Assembly: GCF_003989135.1 (NCBI RefSeq)
Contig: NZ_RYZZ01000017.1
Span: 1-64,000 of the forward strand
Direction: 5' to 3'
DNA: 64,000 nucleotides
Source: Peribacillus cavernae
Lineage (GTDB): Bacteria > Bacillota > Bacilli > Bacillales > DSM-1321
Shown here: positions 17,468 to 26,462 of the stretch, piece after piece
How positions within the stretch are numbered: position 1 is the first letter of the stretch
How the letters are laid out: each line of letters begins with the position of its first letter
Notes under the pieces: generated by a model
Databases searched by the model: none
What the model was told of the DNA's origin: nothing
The model's input: only the letters and a program-made list of their open reading frames with translations
Translations under genes and position numbers: made by a program

Positions 17468-17950
17468 TTAGCCACCTCCCAATGGACCTAGCGGCAGATA
17501 AACAGCCAGCACACGGTCAAAGATGAGATAAATGGTGACAGGGAAGGCCAAAGAATAAATCACATTTCTAATCCAGTGCCCCCGGTCCAAAAACATGGTA
17601 ACACTCAGAATAAAGAGGGCTGTTGAGATCAAGTACCCCAACGGGAAGAATAATAAGACATACCCAAGTAGTAAAAGGGAAAGAACGAAAACCTTCTTGG
17701 AATCTTGTTTTTCCCCTTCTTCTTCCGATTTCTTTTCAGGCTCTTGCATGCCTTTTTGCTGGCGTTGTTCAATGATTCCCTTTCCTATAAGCATAACAGA
17801 GGTCACAATTAAGAGAATACCAATGGCTGTCGGAAAGACGGATGGGCCAATTACTGCGTTTTGTGACGATGAGGCCGGCAGCCGGAACGCCATAATGGTA
17901 TAAATAAGTGCAAAAAGGAAGACCACAATTCCGGAAACGATATTCTTGTT
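17468..17950 (-). CDS. tctB: Tripartite tricarboxylate transporter TctB, small membrane subunit
   Basis: Small four-helix membrane subunit of about 160 residues (Pfam TctB type): hydrophobic segments near residues 5-25, 35-55, 90-120 and 130-150, with a charged, glutamate/lysine-rich cytoplasmic loop between the second and third. The preferred start is TTG, because the ATG 24 bases earlier would place the GGAAGGGGTGG ribosome site inside the gene. It sits between tctC and tctA with a one-base gap to tctA. Confidence 0.88.
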   Translation of the reverse strand, partial: NKNIVSGIVVFLFALIYTIMAFRLPASSSQNAVIGPSVFPTAIGILLIVTSVMLIGKGIIEQRQQKGMQEPEKKSEEEGEKQDSKKVFVLSLLLLGYVLLFFPLGYLISTALFILSVTMFLDRGHWIRNVIYSLAFPVTIYLIFDRVLAVYLPLGPLGGG

Positions 17951-18008
17951 CAAATGACCACCCCTTCCTTTCAAGATTCATAGTTAGATTGTTTGCTGGT
18001 TTACCAAA

Positions 18009-19031
18009 TTATTTAATTTGCCCAGTTTTTTGCAGCCCTGTTTCAATCGAGTCATTGGTTTCCTTTAAGTATTTCTGGAATTCCTCATCCTTCATAAAAG
18101 TCGTTTCCCATTGGTTTTTTTCGGCGAGTTCTTTCCATGTATTCGTTTGAAGTGCTTTTTCAATGGTATCTTGCCAATACGTTACAGCTTCTTGTGGCAT
18201 TTCCGGCGGTCCCATGATGCCGCGCCAGTTCCCGAAAGATACATTCACCCCTTGTTCGATAGCTGTAGGAACATCTTTCATTGCACCTTCCAGGCGTTCT
18301 TCGCTTAAGACAGCTAGAGCACGGAATTCACCCGCCTCGATTTGGGAACTGAATTCGCTGACCCCTGAAACAGCCGCTTGAAGATCGCCATTCAATAAGG
18401 CATTTGTGATTTCTCCGCCGCCTTCATACGAAACGAACTTAATATTCTTTGGATTTCCTCCTGTTTCATCCACCAATAAAGCAAATGGAAGCTGATCGTC
18501 TCCGGAAGCTCCAACAGGAATAGCCTGTCCTTTTTCTTTAACGTCAGCCAGTAAATCTTTAAGAGTTTTATACTTTGAATCTTTTGGAACTACGACTGTG
18601 TAATACTCTGTAATTAGCCTGGCAATCATTGTCGCATCTTCATAGCTGTAGTCTGAATTCCCGCGAAGGTAATTGGACATAATGGGAGTCGATGTGACAC
18701 TGATTCTATCGACTTTACCCTTATTTTGCGTCACCAGCTGGGATAGAGACACTGCACCAACAGCGCCTGGCTCATTAAGGACAGGAACTGGGAACTCAAC
18801 CAGTTTTTCTTTCGTAAAGGTTTCAACTAGGGCACGAGCCGTTAGATCCCATCCGCTTCCTGGTGATGCAGGAGCCACTATGTTGACCGGCTTTCCATTC
18901 GCATATACCTCTTTTTCTCCACCAGCCTTTGTCGGTCCGTCCGTTGAACTAGAACTGCAGCCTGCCAATGCAACAACAAAGGTTAAACAAACGATGAACA
19001 TCATGAACGCTTTCTTTTTCACATTTTTCAA
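18009..19031 (-). CDS. tctC: Tripartite tricarboxylate transporter substrate-binding lipoprotein TctC
   Basis: Periplasmic-type binding protein anchored as a lipoprotein: basic N-terminus, hydrophobic stretch, and lipobox ALAGC with the modified Cys near residue 25. The body follows the TctC/Bug fold, with VNIVAPASPGSGWDLTAR early (the ligand-loop region) and a central VGASGDDQL segment. It starts with TTG seven bases after GGGGGA. It lies downstream of the lyase gene and upstream of tctB in one minus-strand operon. Bug-type proteins bind carboxylates; the exact ligand is not readable from sequence. Confidence 0.92.
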   Translation of the reverse strand: MKNVKKKAFMMFIVCLTFVVALAGCSSSSTDGPTKAGGEKEVYANGKPVNIVAPASPGSGWDLTARALVETFTKEKLVEFPVPVLNEPGAVGAVSLSQLVTQNKGKVDRISVTSTPIMSNYLRGNSDYSYEDATMIARLITEYYTVVVPKDSKYKTLKDLLADVKEKGQAIPVGASGDDQLPFALLVDETGGNPKNIKFVSYEGGGEITNALLNGDLQAAVSGVSEFSSQIEAGEFRALAVLSEERLEGAMKDVPTAIEQGVNVSFGNWRGIMGPPEMPQEAVTYWQDTIEKALQTNTWKELAEKNQWETTFMKDEEFQKYLKETNDSIETGLQKTGQIK

Positions 19032-19147
19032 AACAATTCCCCCTCTAAAATTTTTATATAAAGTTATTTGGAAAACAAAAAGTAATAGCCGTATTATAAG
19101 ATCTGTATAATTGCAACTTGAAGTGAATCAACTTGTCCTCAAAGTTC

Positions 19148-20095
19148 TTATTTACCAATCTTTTTTTGAGCTGTTGGAGCAACTTGAAGTTGGTCAGCAG
19201 GCCCCGCGCGATAAATGGCGCTTTCCAGGGTATGCCCCACCAATGTCTCAACAATCTTCGAGATATCAAGCAGGCGGTTCAAATCAACTCCATTTGGAAT
19301 ATTCATTAGGTCGAGCATGTGAACAAGATCCTCCGTGGATACGTTGCCAGTTGCTCCAGGGGCATACGGACAACCGCCAAGACCGCCCATTGAGGCATCA
19401 AAGGAACGTACACCTGCATCAATGCCAGCCAGGACATTGGCAATGGCCATTCCGCGAGTATTGTGCAGATGAAGACTGAATTCTACGTCCGGGAACTGGT
19501 TAATCAGCCTATTCATTGTTGTATAAATCAGCTTAGGGTCAGCGACGCCAATTGTATCGGCAATACTGATCGATCGGATACCCATAGAATAATAGGCTTC
19601 CGCAACATAAGCCACCCTGCTGAATGGCACCTTCCCTTCAAACGGACAGCCCAGCGCAGTTGCCATGCCCCCTTGAACAGTTACGTTCTGTTCATTTGCA
19701 AGCTTGACGACCTTTTCATGTTCTTTAAGACTTTCATCAACCTTTTTATTCGCGTTGGCTAGACTATGGGATTCTGTTACCGAATGCATCAACTCCCATT
19801 CATCTGCTTTCATCGGTACAGCACGTTCAGCGCCACGCTCATTGGGCACTAACACACTGTAGGAAACACCTGGATGGCGCTCAATGCTTCTCATTACCTC
19901 TTCTGCGTCTGCCAATTGCGGAACCGCCTTTGGGTGAACAACAGATGTAACCTGGATACCGTTGACACCCGTTTTAGACAGTGCGTTTATGAGTTTAATT
20001 TTTTCCGCTGTCGGTATCCATTCTTTCTCCATCTGAAGGCCGTCCCGCGGACCGACCTCTTTCACATTGATAAAATCGTTACATTCCCAAATCAA
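19148..20095 (-). CDS. HMG-CoA lyase-family acyl-CoA lyase
   Basis: HMGL-like TIM-barrel enzyme, 315 residues, expected to cleave a 3-hydroxy-3-methyl-acyl-CoA into acetyl-CoA (or pyruvate) and a keto acid. Visible motifs: KEVGPRDGLQ (12-21, with catalytic Glu and Asp), the HLH metal ligands (209-211), and GGLGGCPYAPGATGN with Cys242. The residue equivalent to human HMGCL Glu72 (in I-E-V-T-S) is Gln48 here, an unusual change near the metal site. TTG start overlapping the CoA-transferase stop (TTGA). Context of CoA-transferase and Tct transporter fits 3-hydroxy-3-methylglutarate or citramalate catabolism. Confidence 0.85.
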   Translation of the reverse strand: MIWECNDFINVKEVGPRDGLQMEKEWIPTAEKIKLINALSKTGVNGIQVTSVVHPKAVPQLADAEEVMRSIERHPGVSYSVLVPNERGAERAVPMKADEWELMHSVTESHSLANANKKVDESLKEHEKVVKLANEQNVTVQGGMATALGCPFEGKVPFSRVAYVAEAYYSMGIRSISIADTIGVADPKLIYTTMNRLINQFPDVEFSLHLHNTRGMAIANVLAGIDAGVRSFDASMGGLGGCPYAPGATGNVSTEDLVHMLDLMNIPNGVDLNRLLDISKIVETLVGHTLESAIYRAGPADQLQVAPTAQKKIGK

Positions 20096-21282
20096 ATGAT
20101 TCCCTCCCTTTGTAAATCTTGAATTTCTTCAGGTGAAAAACCAAGTTGCGTATACACTTCCAGATTGTGTTCCCCCAGTTTCGAGCCAGTATTTTTCACA
20201 GAACCAGGGGTCTTTGTGAATCTTGGTACAACACCTGGAAGCTTTATTTTTCCAAATGAAGCATGTTCAACTTCTACAATCGAGTCACGAGCTTGATATT
20301 GCGGATCCTGGAAAATATCTTCTATGGAATAAATAGGAGAGATGGGTACGCCATGATTGTCACAAAGCACTTGAATCTCTGAAGCGGAATATTGCTTGAT
20401 CCAATCTGCCACCACGTTCATTAATTCATCCCGCCTTGTTTCACGCTCTTTGTTGGTAGAATAGCGCGTGTCGGTTATCATGTCTCCCCTCCCCATTAAT
20501 TCTGCTAAGCGGTAAAAGGTCCGGTCCGTACTCGCTGTAAGCACCATCCATTTGCGGTCTGCTGTTTGGAAGGTTCCCACCGGCACCGATGCACTGTTAT
20601 CATTGCCTTTTCTCTCCATCACAGATCCGAGTATGTCGTAAGAAGCCACCATGTTCTCTAACATACGGAACATCGACTCATAAAGAGACACATCCGCTTC
20701 TTGGCCTTCCCCTCCTAATGCGTCACGATGGTACAATGCCACAACCGCGCCGATCGTTGCGAATAACCCCGTTACATAATCTACAAGTGATATCGGTGGT
20801 GATAAAGGCGGCCTGTCTCTGTCACCATTGATGTATGTATAACCGCTAAAGGCTGTGGCTGAAGTTCCAAATCCTGCTTTTTCACGGCGGGGGCCGGTTT
20901 GGCCATAACCACTAACGCTGACAACAATAATATTCGGATTGGCTTCTCTTATCCGTTCGATTGGAATTCCCCATTTTTCAAGTGTCCCAGGACGGAAATT
21001 TTCGAATAATACATCGTGATCCGCTAATAACCGAAGAAACACCTCCTGACCCTTCTCTTTCCTGAGGTCAAGTGTAACCGTTTTTTTATTACGTGAAATT
21101 GTGGCCCATGGAATCGACTCATCATGCCACATCGGTTGGAAGCCGCGTACAGGATCTCCTCTTCCCGGAACTTCCACTTTAAGTACATCTGCTCCGTAAT
21201 CCCCTAATATGGCTGCTGCGAAAGGGGCTGCATAAACGGTTGCAATGTCAAGAACCTTTAACCCCTTGAGCGGTCCTGCCAT
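20092..21282 (-). CDS. CaiB/BaiF (class III) CoA-transferase
   Basis: Family III CoA-transferase, 396 residues. It has the N-terminal LKGLKVLDIATVYAAPF, GADVLKVE, NKKTVTLDLR and ENFRPGTLEKWG segments typical of the family, then YGQTGP and a C-terminal PGVVPRF segment. The start is the ATG behind GGAGGTGA; an upstream ATG in frame would span that site. The likely role is to move CoA from a donor such as succinyl-CoA to the acid imported by TctABC, providing the substrate of the overlapping lyase gene. A cre-like site is about 70 bases upstream. Confidence 0.88.
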   Translation of the reverse strand: MAGPLKGLKVLDIATVYAAPFAAAILGDYGADVLKVEVPGRGDPVRGFQPMWHDESIPWATISRNKKTVTLDLRKEKGQEVFLRLLADHDVLFENFRPGTLEKWGIPIERIREANPNIIVVSVSGYGQTGPRREKAGFGTSATAFSGYTYINGDRDRPPLSPPISLVDYVTGLFATIGAVVALYHRDALGGEGQEADVSLYESMFRMLENMVASYDILGSVMERKGNDNSASVPVGTFQTADRKWMVLTASTDRTFYRLAELMGRGDMITDTRYSTNKERETRRDELMNVVADWIKQYSASEIQVLCDNHGVPISPIYSIEDIFQDPQYQARDSIVEVEHASFGKIKLPGVVPRFTKTPGSVKNTGSKLGEHNLEVYTQLGFSPEEIQDLQREGII

Positions 21283-21348
21283 CCAATCACCTCCACAAAA
21301 AAAGTTCATGAGTCTCTCCTGCTACATTTTGATTCTGACATTTAAAAG

Positions 21349-21362
21349 GCAAAACGCTTTCA
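21349..21362. promoter_or_regulatory. cre-like site before the CoA-transferase operon
   Basis: GCAAAACGCTTTCA matches 12 of 14 cre positions with an intact core. It sits between the GntR gene stop and the CoA-transferase gene, where it could repress the caiB-lyase-tctCBA genes on preferred carbon sources. Confidence 0.45.
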
Positions 21363-21365
21363 TTT

Positions 21366-22046
21366 TTAACAATTGAAATTCACACTGTACTGATTCAAAC
21401 CACTTAAAATATTCTGCAAGTCCTCCTGGATGTGCTTTTTCATTAATTCCTCTGCACTGTCAGGATCTTGCCCATTAATCGCTTCAAGAATCGCATCGTG
21501 TTCATCAAAACCCCTTGTTCGAAAACCAAAAGAACTCGTAATGATTCGATAGCGAAGGATTTCGGTACGAACGTGTTCCACCATTTGAATTAGCGCCGGA
21601 TTTCGGCTCAACTTTACAATCGTTTCATGGAATAAAGTGTTTTTTTCAACCACTTGTTCTATATTTCCTGCTTGAAAATACTGTCTCGAGAGAATGATAT
21701 ACTCACTCAATTGATAGTAGTCTTCTTGTCGTATATGAAGTGCAGCTTTTTTTGCTGCAAGACCTTCCAATACTGAGCGGCACTCATAGATACTGGTAAT
21801 TGTTTCGTCATTTAATTCGGTAACCTTAGCGCCAATAGATGGTTCAAAGGTTACAAGACGTTCCTTCTCTAATTTCCTTAAAGCTTCGCGCACAGGAGTT
21901 CGGCTTGTATCGAACATTTCAGCCAGCCTCACTTCCCGCAACCGTTCATTCGGTGACAACACTCCCTTCACAATGGCTTCCTTTATCGATACATACACTT
22001 GCTCATACAAATTGGATTTCTTATCGTTCTTCATCGCTTCACCCAT
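21366..22046 (-). CDS. GntR-family (FCD) transcriptional regulator
   Basis: A 226-residue regulator: N-terminal winged helix (LREVRLAEMFDTSRTPVREALRKLE split over residues 40-65) and a C-terminal all-helical FCD ligand domain whose metal-binding histidines probably include those in LFHETIV and EHDAIL. It is the first gene of the minus-strand block leading into the CoA-transferase/lyase/Tct operon, so it probably senses a pathway intermediate or the substrate. Two ATTGTATNCAAT elements lie immediately upstream, suggesting autoregulation. Whether the first ATG or the one four codons later is used is unclear; neither has a strong ribosome site. Confidence 0.88.
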   Translation of the reverse strand: MGEAMKNDKKSNLYEQVYVSIKEAIVKGVLSPNERLREVRLAEMFDTSRTPVREALRKLEKERLVTFEPSIGAKVTELNDETITSIYECRSVLEGLAAKKAALHIRQEDYYQLSEYIILSRQYFQAGNIEQVVEKNTLFHETIVKLSRNPALIQMVEHVRTEILRYRIITSSFGFRTRGFDEHDAILEAINGQDPDSAEELMKKHIQEDLQNILSGLNQYSVNFNC

Positions 22047-22057
22047 CTAACTTCAAC

Positions 22058-22088
22058 ATTGTATTCAATAATTAATATTGTATACAAT
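22058..22088. promoter_or_regulatory. Paired GntR-type operators
   Basis: ATTGTATTCAAT (22058-22069) and the perfect palindrome ATTGTATACAAT (22077-22088) are spaced 19 bases apart, just upstream of the GntR gene. Palindromes of TTGTATACAA form are typical of FCD-type GntR repressors. Confidence 0.6.
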
Positions 22089-22336
22089 TTATATCATAAC
22101 ACTTTTAATATTCATTTCAATCAGAAAATTTCGATAAGTATTGCTATAAACTTTCATCTCACCGTGAAAAAATGGATAACTAAATATTAATAAATGTTTT
22201 TCTAAGGATTACTGGATAGATGCAATCTGCTTTTTACCTAGAAAATATAATGAAAATGATTTTAAAGAAGGATAATTCAAATCTTAAAGGAATATATATT
22301 GTATTCGCCTACATTAATGATGAGGAGGTAATAGGC

Positions 22337-22384
22337 ATGACCGGTAAAGAAAGTATGGCTGAAGGGATAGGTGATACTAATTGA
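22337..22384 (+). CDS. 15-residue leader peptide coupled to MetX-like gene
   Basis: ATG to TGA frame of 16 codons (MTGKESMAEGIGDTN) preceded by GAGGAGG at ideal spacing, the best ribosome site in this intergenic region. Its stop overlaps the TTG start of the next gene as TTGA, in a different frame. The large gene has no strong site of its own, so translation probably depends on termination of this leader. A frameshift fusion of both parts is an alternative reading. Confidence 0.5.
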   Translation: MTGKESMAEGIGDTN

Positions 22385-23448
22385 TTAAAAATAACTATTA
22401 TACTCAGGAATTTCATGGCCCATATGAACTCTATAATTTAGGAGACTTTTCTTTAGAAGACGGGGAAAACATCCCTGATTGTAAGCTCGCTTATGCTACT
22501 TTTGGAGAGCTTAATGACGCAAAAGATAATGCGATTCTCATTCCCACATGGTTTTCAGGAACCAGTAAAGCCTATGAACCCTATATCGGAAGCGGAAGAG
22601 CCCTTGACCCGGAAAAATATTTTATTGTGATTGTGAACCAAATCGGAAATGGGTTATCAAGTTCACCTCATAACACTCCTGCACCCTTTGGCATGGCTCA
22701 TTTCCCAAACGTTAGAATCGGCGATGATGTTCGTGCCCAACATAAATTCATTACTGAAAAATATGGCATCCAGGAACTGGCTCTCGTAGTCGGCGGTTCA
22801 ATGGGAGCCCAGCAAACGTATGAATGGGCTGTCCGCTATCCTGATATGGTCAAGCGGGCTGCACCGATTGCCGGTACTGCCAAAAATACCTCACACGACT
22901 TTCTGTTTACTGAGACACTAAACGAAGCGATCACCTCTGATCCGAATTGGAATGGCGGAAATTATCAATCTTGTCGGGAAGTTGCAGATGGGTTGAAAAG
23001 ACATGCAAAAATATGGTCTGTTATGGGATTGAGCACTGAATTTTACAAAAAGGAAGGATGGCGGCTATTTGGAGTAGCTTCATTAGATGAATTTATAGCT
23101 GGATTCCTTGAACCGCTTTTTATAGAGATGGATCCGAATGCACTTCTTAGCATGGGCTGGAAATGGCAACGGGGTGATGTGAGCAGGAATACGAACGGAA
23201 ATCTACAGGAAGCACTTGGCCAAATCAAGGCAAAAGTCTATGTCATGCCGATCGATGAAGATATGTTCTTTCCACCGAGGGATTGCGAAGAAGAACAAAA
23301 AATGATCCCGAATAGCGAGCTTAAAGTAATCCGGAGTATCTGCGGTCACTTTGCCCTATTCGCTGCTGAAGGAAAAGAGTACACGGACCAGATTGACAAA
23401 CATCTTAGCGAACTATTAGCTGAGCCTGTTTTGGAAGCAATCAAGTAA
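22381..23448 (+). CDS. Alpha/beta hydrolase, homoserine O-acetyltransferase (MetX)-like
   Basis: A 355-residue MetX-superfamily alpha/beta hydrolase. It shows LAYATFGELN near 40, the oxyanion region PTWFSGTS, the nucleophile elbow GGSMGAQQ near 140, a late acid in MPIDEDMFFPP and a catalytic His in CGHFALFA. Members of this subgroup are often annotated as homoserine acetyltransferase, but many are esterases or hydrolases of unknown substrate; the family's typical homoserine-binding residues could not be checked. It starts at TTG inside the stop of a short leader. It is monocistronic with a strong terminator after it, and no methionine genes are adjacent. Confidence 0.8.
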   Translation: MIKNNYYTQEFHGPYELYNLGDFSLEDGENIPDCKLAYATFGELNDAKDNAILIPTWFSGTSKAYEPYIGSGRALDPEKYFIVIVNQIGNGLSSSPHNTPAPFGMAHFPNVRIGDDVRAQHKFITEKYGIQELALVVGGSMGAQQTYEWAVRYPDMVKRAAPIAGTAKNTSHDFLFTETLNEAITSDPNWNGGNYQSCREVADGLKRHAKIWSVMGLSTEFYKKEGWRLFGVASLDEFIAGFLEPLFIEMDPNALLSMGWKWQRGDVSRNTNGNLQEALGQIKAKVYVMPIDEDMFFPPRDCEEEQKMIPNSELKVIRSICGHFALFAAEGKEYTDQIDKHLSELLAEPVLEAIK

Positions 23449-23478
23449 CCTCCTTCGATTTTTAATATTTTGTTTAGC

Positions 23479-23507
23479 AAAAGAGCTGGCCGAAAACCAG
23501 CTCTTTT
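23479..23507 (+). terminator. Intrinsic terminator after MetX-like gene
   Basis: AAAAGAGCTGG and CCAGCTCTTTT form a perfect stem around a seven-base loop. Confidence 0.9.
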
Positions 23508-23707
23508 ATGAATGCCTCTTTTGAAACCCTCGATTAGAAAACATTTTTATCATACTTTTGTTGCCTGCATTTTTGCATGGACAATCTTTTATTTCCTAAC
23601 TGTATGTAAACTATACCGGTGCCCTTCATAAGTAATAAAGAAGGTAACTGAATAAGGCCTGCAACTATTTCTATTTTACAGATAGAGACATAGAGACACC
23701 GATATTT

Positions 23708-24475
23708 TTAATTAACAAGCTTGATTCCAGTAATTAAAATGATTGTGGCGATAATCGCCTGAAGCGGTTTTGGTGATACCTTAACCGATAATCTGCTGCC
23801 CAATAGCACACCCGGGATAGAACCTATCAGTAAATTGCCTGCCAAGATATAATCTACATTTCCAAAGCTGGCATTTAATATACCTGCAACAGTCACTAAC
23901 AAAAATGCATGGGCTATGTCGGTTCCTACTAACTCGGAAGATTTCATGTTGTATAAATAGATCATCGCAATCGCAAATAAGGATCCAGAACCAATTGAAG
24001 TCAAGCCAACTATAAAACCAAAGAGTACACCAATTAGGATCGTTAATGTTTTCTTTTTTTCAAGAGGTTGATTCTGCCAACGATTAGGACCCATCTTCTT
24101 ATCGAAAAAGACACGCAGGATAATCGAAATGGCTACTAATGTCAGCACATATCCGAGAGCATGCTTAATAATGTTTTCTTGATGTTGTTGGAATGAAGGA
24201 AATAGATGCAGAGTGCCGATTGCAATGATTGCACTTGGAACACTCCCTAAAGCTAAATATTTTACCAGTTTCACATTAATCGTCTTTTGCCGCCAGTGCT
24301 GGGCAACCCCGAATAATTTGGTAATCGAGTTATAAACCAGATCGGTTCCTACCGCAATTGAAGGATTGATCCCAAATGTTATTAATAAAGGAGTCAAAAG
24401 GGCTGCCCCGCCTACTCCTGTTAAGCCGACCAAAGTTCCTACCACAAAACCCAAAACTGTAATACCGACCGTCAT
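23708..24475 (-). CDS. TSUP-family (TauE/SafE) membrane transporter
   Basis: About 255 residues with roughly eight hydrophobic helices and the family's duplicated GxxSGxxG-like turns: VGTLVGLTGVGGAALLTPLL near residue 10 and GFIVGLTSIGSGSLFAIAMIY near 150, each followed by a VGTD motif. TSUP proteins export or import sulfite, sulfonates, sulfoacetate or other organic anions. The start is an ATG seven bases after GGGAGG; an earlier GTG would span that site. The gene stands alone, so its substrate cannot be inferred from neighbours. Confidence 0.87.
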   Translation of the reverse strand: MTVGITVLGFVVGTLVGLTGVGGAALLTPLLITFGINPSIAVGTDLVYNSITKLFGVAQHWRQKTINVKLVKYLALGSVPSAIIAIGTLHLFPSFQQHQENIIKHALGYVLTLVAISIILRVFFDKKMGPNRWQNQPLEKKKTLTILIGVLFGFIVGLTSIGSGSLFAIAMIYLYNMKSSELVGTDIAHAFLLVTVAGILNASFGNVDYILAGNLLIGSIPGVLLGSRLSVKVSPKPLQAIIATIILITGIKLVN

Positions 24476-24553
24476 CCTGCTGCCTCCCACTTAATTCCGA
24501 GTTTACTTATGCGATTATATAACAATGTAAAGCAATAGTAAATAATATTCCGA

Positions 24554-24806
24554 ATATTGTTTGGAGAGACTTTTTGATCTTACGCTTGGATCTATTGAAT
24601 GGGTTTCAAAATACTGAGTCCGTTCCTCAAAAGTTTTGCCTGCAAGGTTCGCATAATGTGCTTGATAATCAGTTACTTTCGCATACTCCACCGTCCGCAG
24701 TGGATTCTTAAAGCCTGGATACTATCTGAATACAGTTGTGCCGCTTGGCTAAGGAATTCTTCCATCGGTTTTTATATTCTTCATATACTTCCTTTGATAT
24801 TTTCAT
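24554..24806 (-). pseudogene. Possible frameshifted remnant of unknown gene
   Basis: On the minus strand three overlapping frames read plausibly in succession: a start MKISKEVYEEYKNRW, then MEEFLSQAAQLYSDSIQALR, then NPLRTVEYAKVTDYQAHYAN continuing to THSIDPSVRSK. Each ends or shifts at a different point, as if one gene had acquired at least one frameshift. No intact frame or family is recognised. The rest of the 24476-24963 gap holds only the promoter region of the POT gene. Confidence 0.25.
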
Positions 24807-24963
24807 AGAGTCACAAAATTCCCAACCAATTGATTATTCTAAAATAATTTTTGTTATCGCTTTTCTTCAAAAAAATTTGCAATTTCCTATAAAAATCACA
24901 TAATTACATTTACTTTTCAAAACCATCTTCGGTATTATAGAATAATGAAGAGGAGGAAATTGT

Positions 24964-26457
24964 ATGTCATTGTATAATAGACAGAAAATTGTGGATAGCG
25001 TGCCTCAAAAAGGTTTTTTTGGACACCCTAAAGGTTTGTTCACACTTTTCTTTACTGAGTTCTGGGAGCGCTTCTCCTACTACGGAATGAGGGCCATTCT
25101 GGTCTTTTATATGTACTATGAAGTTTCAAAAGGCGGGTTAGGACTTGACCAAACGACAGCGCTGTCTATCATGTCCATTTACGGTTCATTGGTTTATATG
25201 TCCGGTATTATTGGCGGGTGGCTGGCCGATAGGGTGTTAGGAACGTCGAGAGCCATTTTTTATGGCGGTATCTTGATTATGTTCGGCCATATAGTTCTGG
25301 CTATACCAGGAAGTCTTTCCATGTTCTTTGTATCCATGGTACTTATCGTCCTAGGTACTGGTCTGTTAAAACCGAATGTTTCCAGTGTAGTTGGTGAAAT
25401 TTATAGCGAAAATGACAATCGCCGTGATGCTGGTTTCAGCATTTTCTATATGGGAATAAACCTTGGCGGCTTCCTTGCCCCATTGATTGTCGGATCACAA
25501 ACAGTAATGGATTATAGCTTCCATCTCGGTTTTGCATTTGCCGCTATTGGAATGTTCTTCGGGTTAGTCTTATTTTTGGCAACGAAGAAAACAAACCTCG
25601 GACTTGCCGGAACGATTCCTACAAACCCTTTATCAGCAGAAGAAAAGAAAAAGGTTTTCACCCAGATTGGTATAGGCATAGTTATTATTGCTGTATTAGC
25701 TGTAATTGCCGTTTCCATGGGCGCCTTAACAATTGAAAGCTTTATTAACCTGGTCGGTATCCTAGGAATTGTTATTCCTGCTCTTTATTTTATTTTCATG
25801 TACCGCAGCCCTAAAACAACAAGCGTTGAACGTTCTCGTTTAATTGCCTACATCCCGCTCTTTATTGCAGCTGTGATGTTCTGGGCAATCCAGGAACAGG
25901 GATCAACCATTTTAGCAAGCTATGCGGATAAGCGGACGCAGCTGGATTTTGCAGGAATTCATGTTTCTCCAGCCTGGTTCCAATCATTAAACCCGTTGTT
26001 TATTATCATTTTAGCTCCAGTATTTGCTTGGCTATGGGTTAAACTGGGAAACCGTCAGCCAACGATTCCTCAAAAATTTTCGTTAGGTTTATTATTTGCC
26101 GGTCTATCTTTCCTTGTCATTCTCTTACCGGTTTACTATGGCGGAGCTTCATTAGTAAATCCTTTATGGCTTGTTCTTAGCTATTTCCTTGTGGTACTTG
26201 GTGAATTATGCTTGTCACCTGTTGGTCTCTCGGCTACCACTAAATTAGCGCCTGCTGCTTTTTCAGCACAAACGATGAGCTTATGGTTCTTAGCAAATGC
26301 TGCTGCTCAAGCGATTAATGCGCAATTGGTTAAATTTTATACTCCTGAAAATGAAATGTTCTATTTCGGTTTGATCGGTGGAGCTTCACTGGTTCTAGGA
26401 GTCATCTTGTTAGCGTTGGCGCCAAAGATTCAAGGTTTTATGAAAGGAATACGCTAG
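24964..26457 (+). CDS. dtpT: POT/PTR family proton-coupled di-/tripeptide symporter
   Basis: A 497-residue member of the POT (SLC15) family with about 14 membrane helices, close in length to B. subtilis YclF. The proton-coupling signature ExxERFxYYG is present as FWERFSYYG near residue 36 in the first helix. The PTR2 signature region FSIFYMGINLGGFLAPL lies near residue 160. It imports di- and tripeptides with protons. The ATG follows GAGGAGG. It is a single-gene unit closed by a bidirectional terminator shared with the convergent Uma2 gene. Symbol given by family analogy to lactococcal DtpT. Confidence 0.9.
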   Translation: MSLYNRQKIVDSVPQKGFFGHPKGLFTLFFTEFWERFSYYGMRAILVFYMYYEVSKGGLGLDQTTALSIMSIYGSLVYMSGIIGGWLADRVLGTSRAIFYGGILIMFGHIVLAIPGSLSMFFVSMVLIVLGTGLLKPNVSSVVGEIYSENDNRRDAGFSIFYMGINLGGFLAPLIVGSQTVMDYSFHLGFAFAAIGMFFGLVLFLATKKTNLGLAGTIPTNPLSAEEKKKVFTQIGIGIVIIAVLAVIAVSMGALTIESFINLVGILGIVIPALYFIFMYRSPKTTSVERSRLIAYIPLFIAAVMFWAIQEQGSTILASYADKRTQLDFAGIHVSPAWFQSLNPLFIIILAPVFAWLWVKLGNRQPTIPQKFSLGLLFAGLSFLVILLPVYYGGASLVNPLWLVLSYFLVVLGELCLSPVGLSATTKLAPAAFSAQTMSLWFLANAAAQAINAQLVKFYTPENEMFYFGLIGGASLVLGVILLALAPKIQGFMKGIR

Positions 26458-26462
26458 CACAT

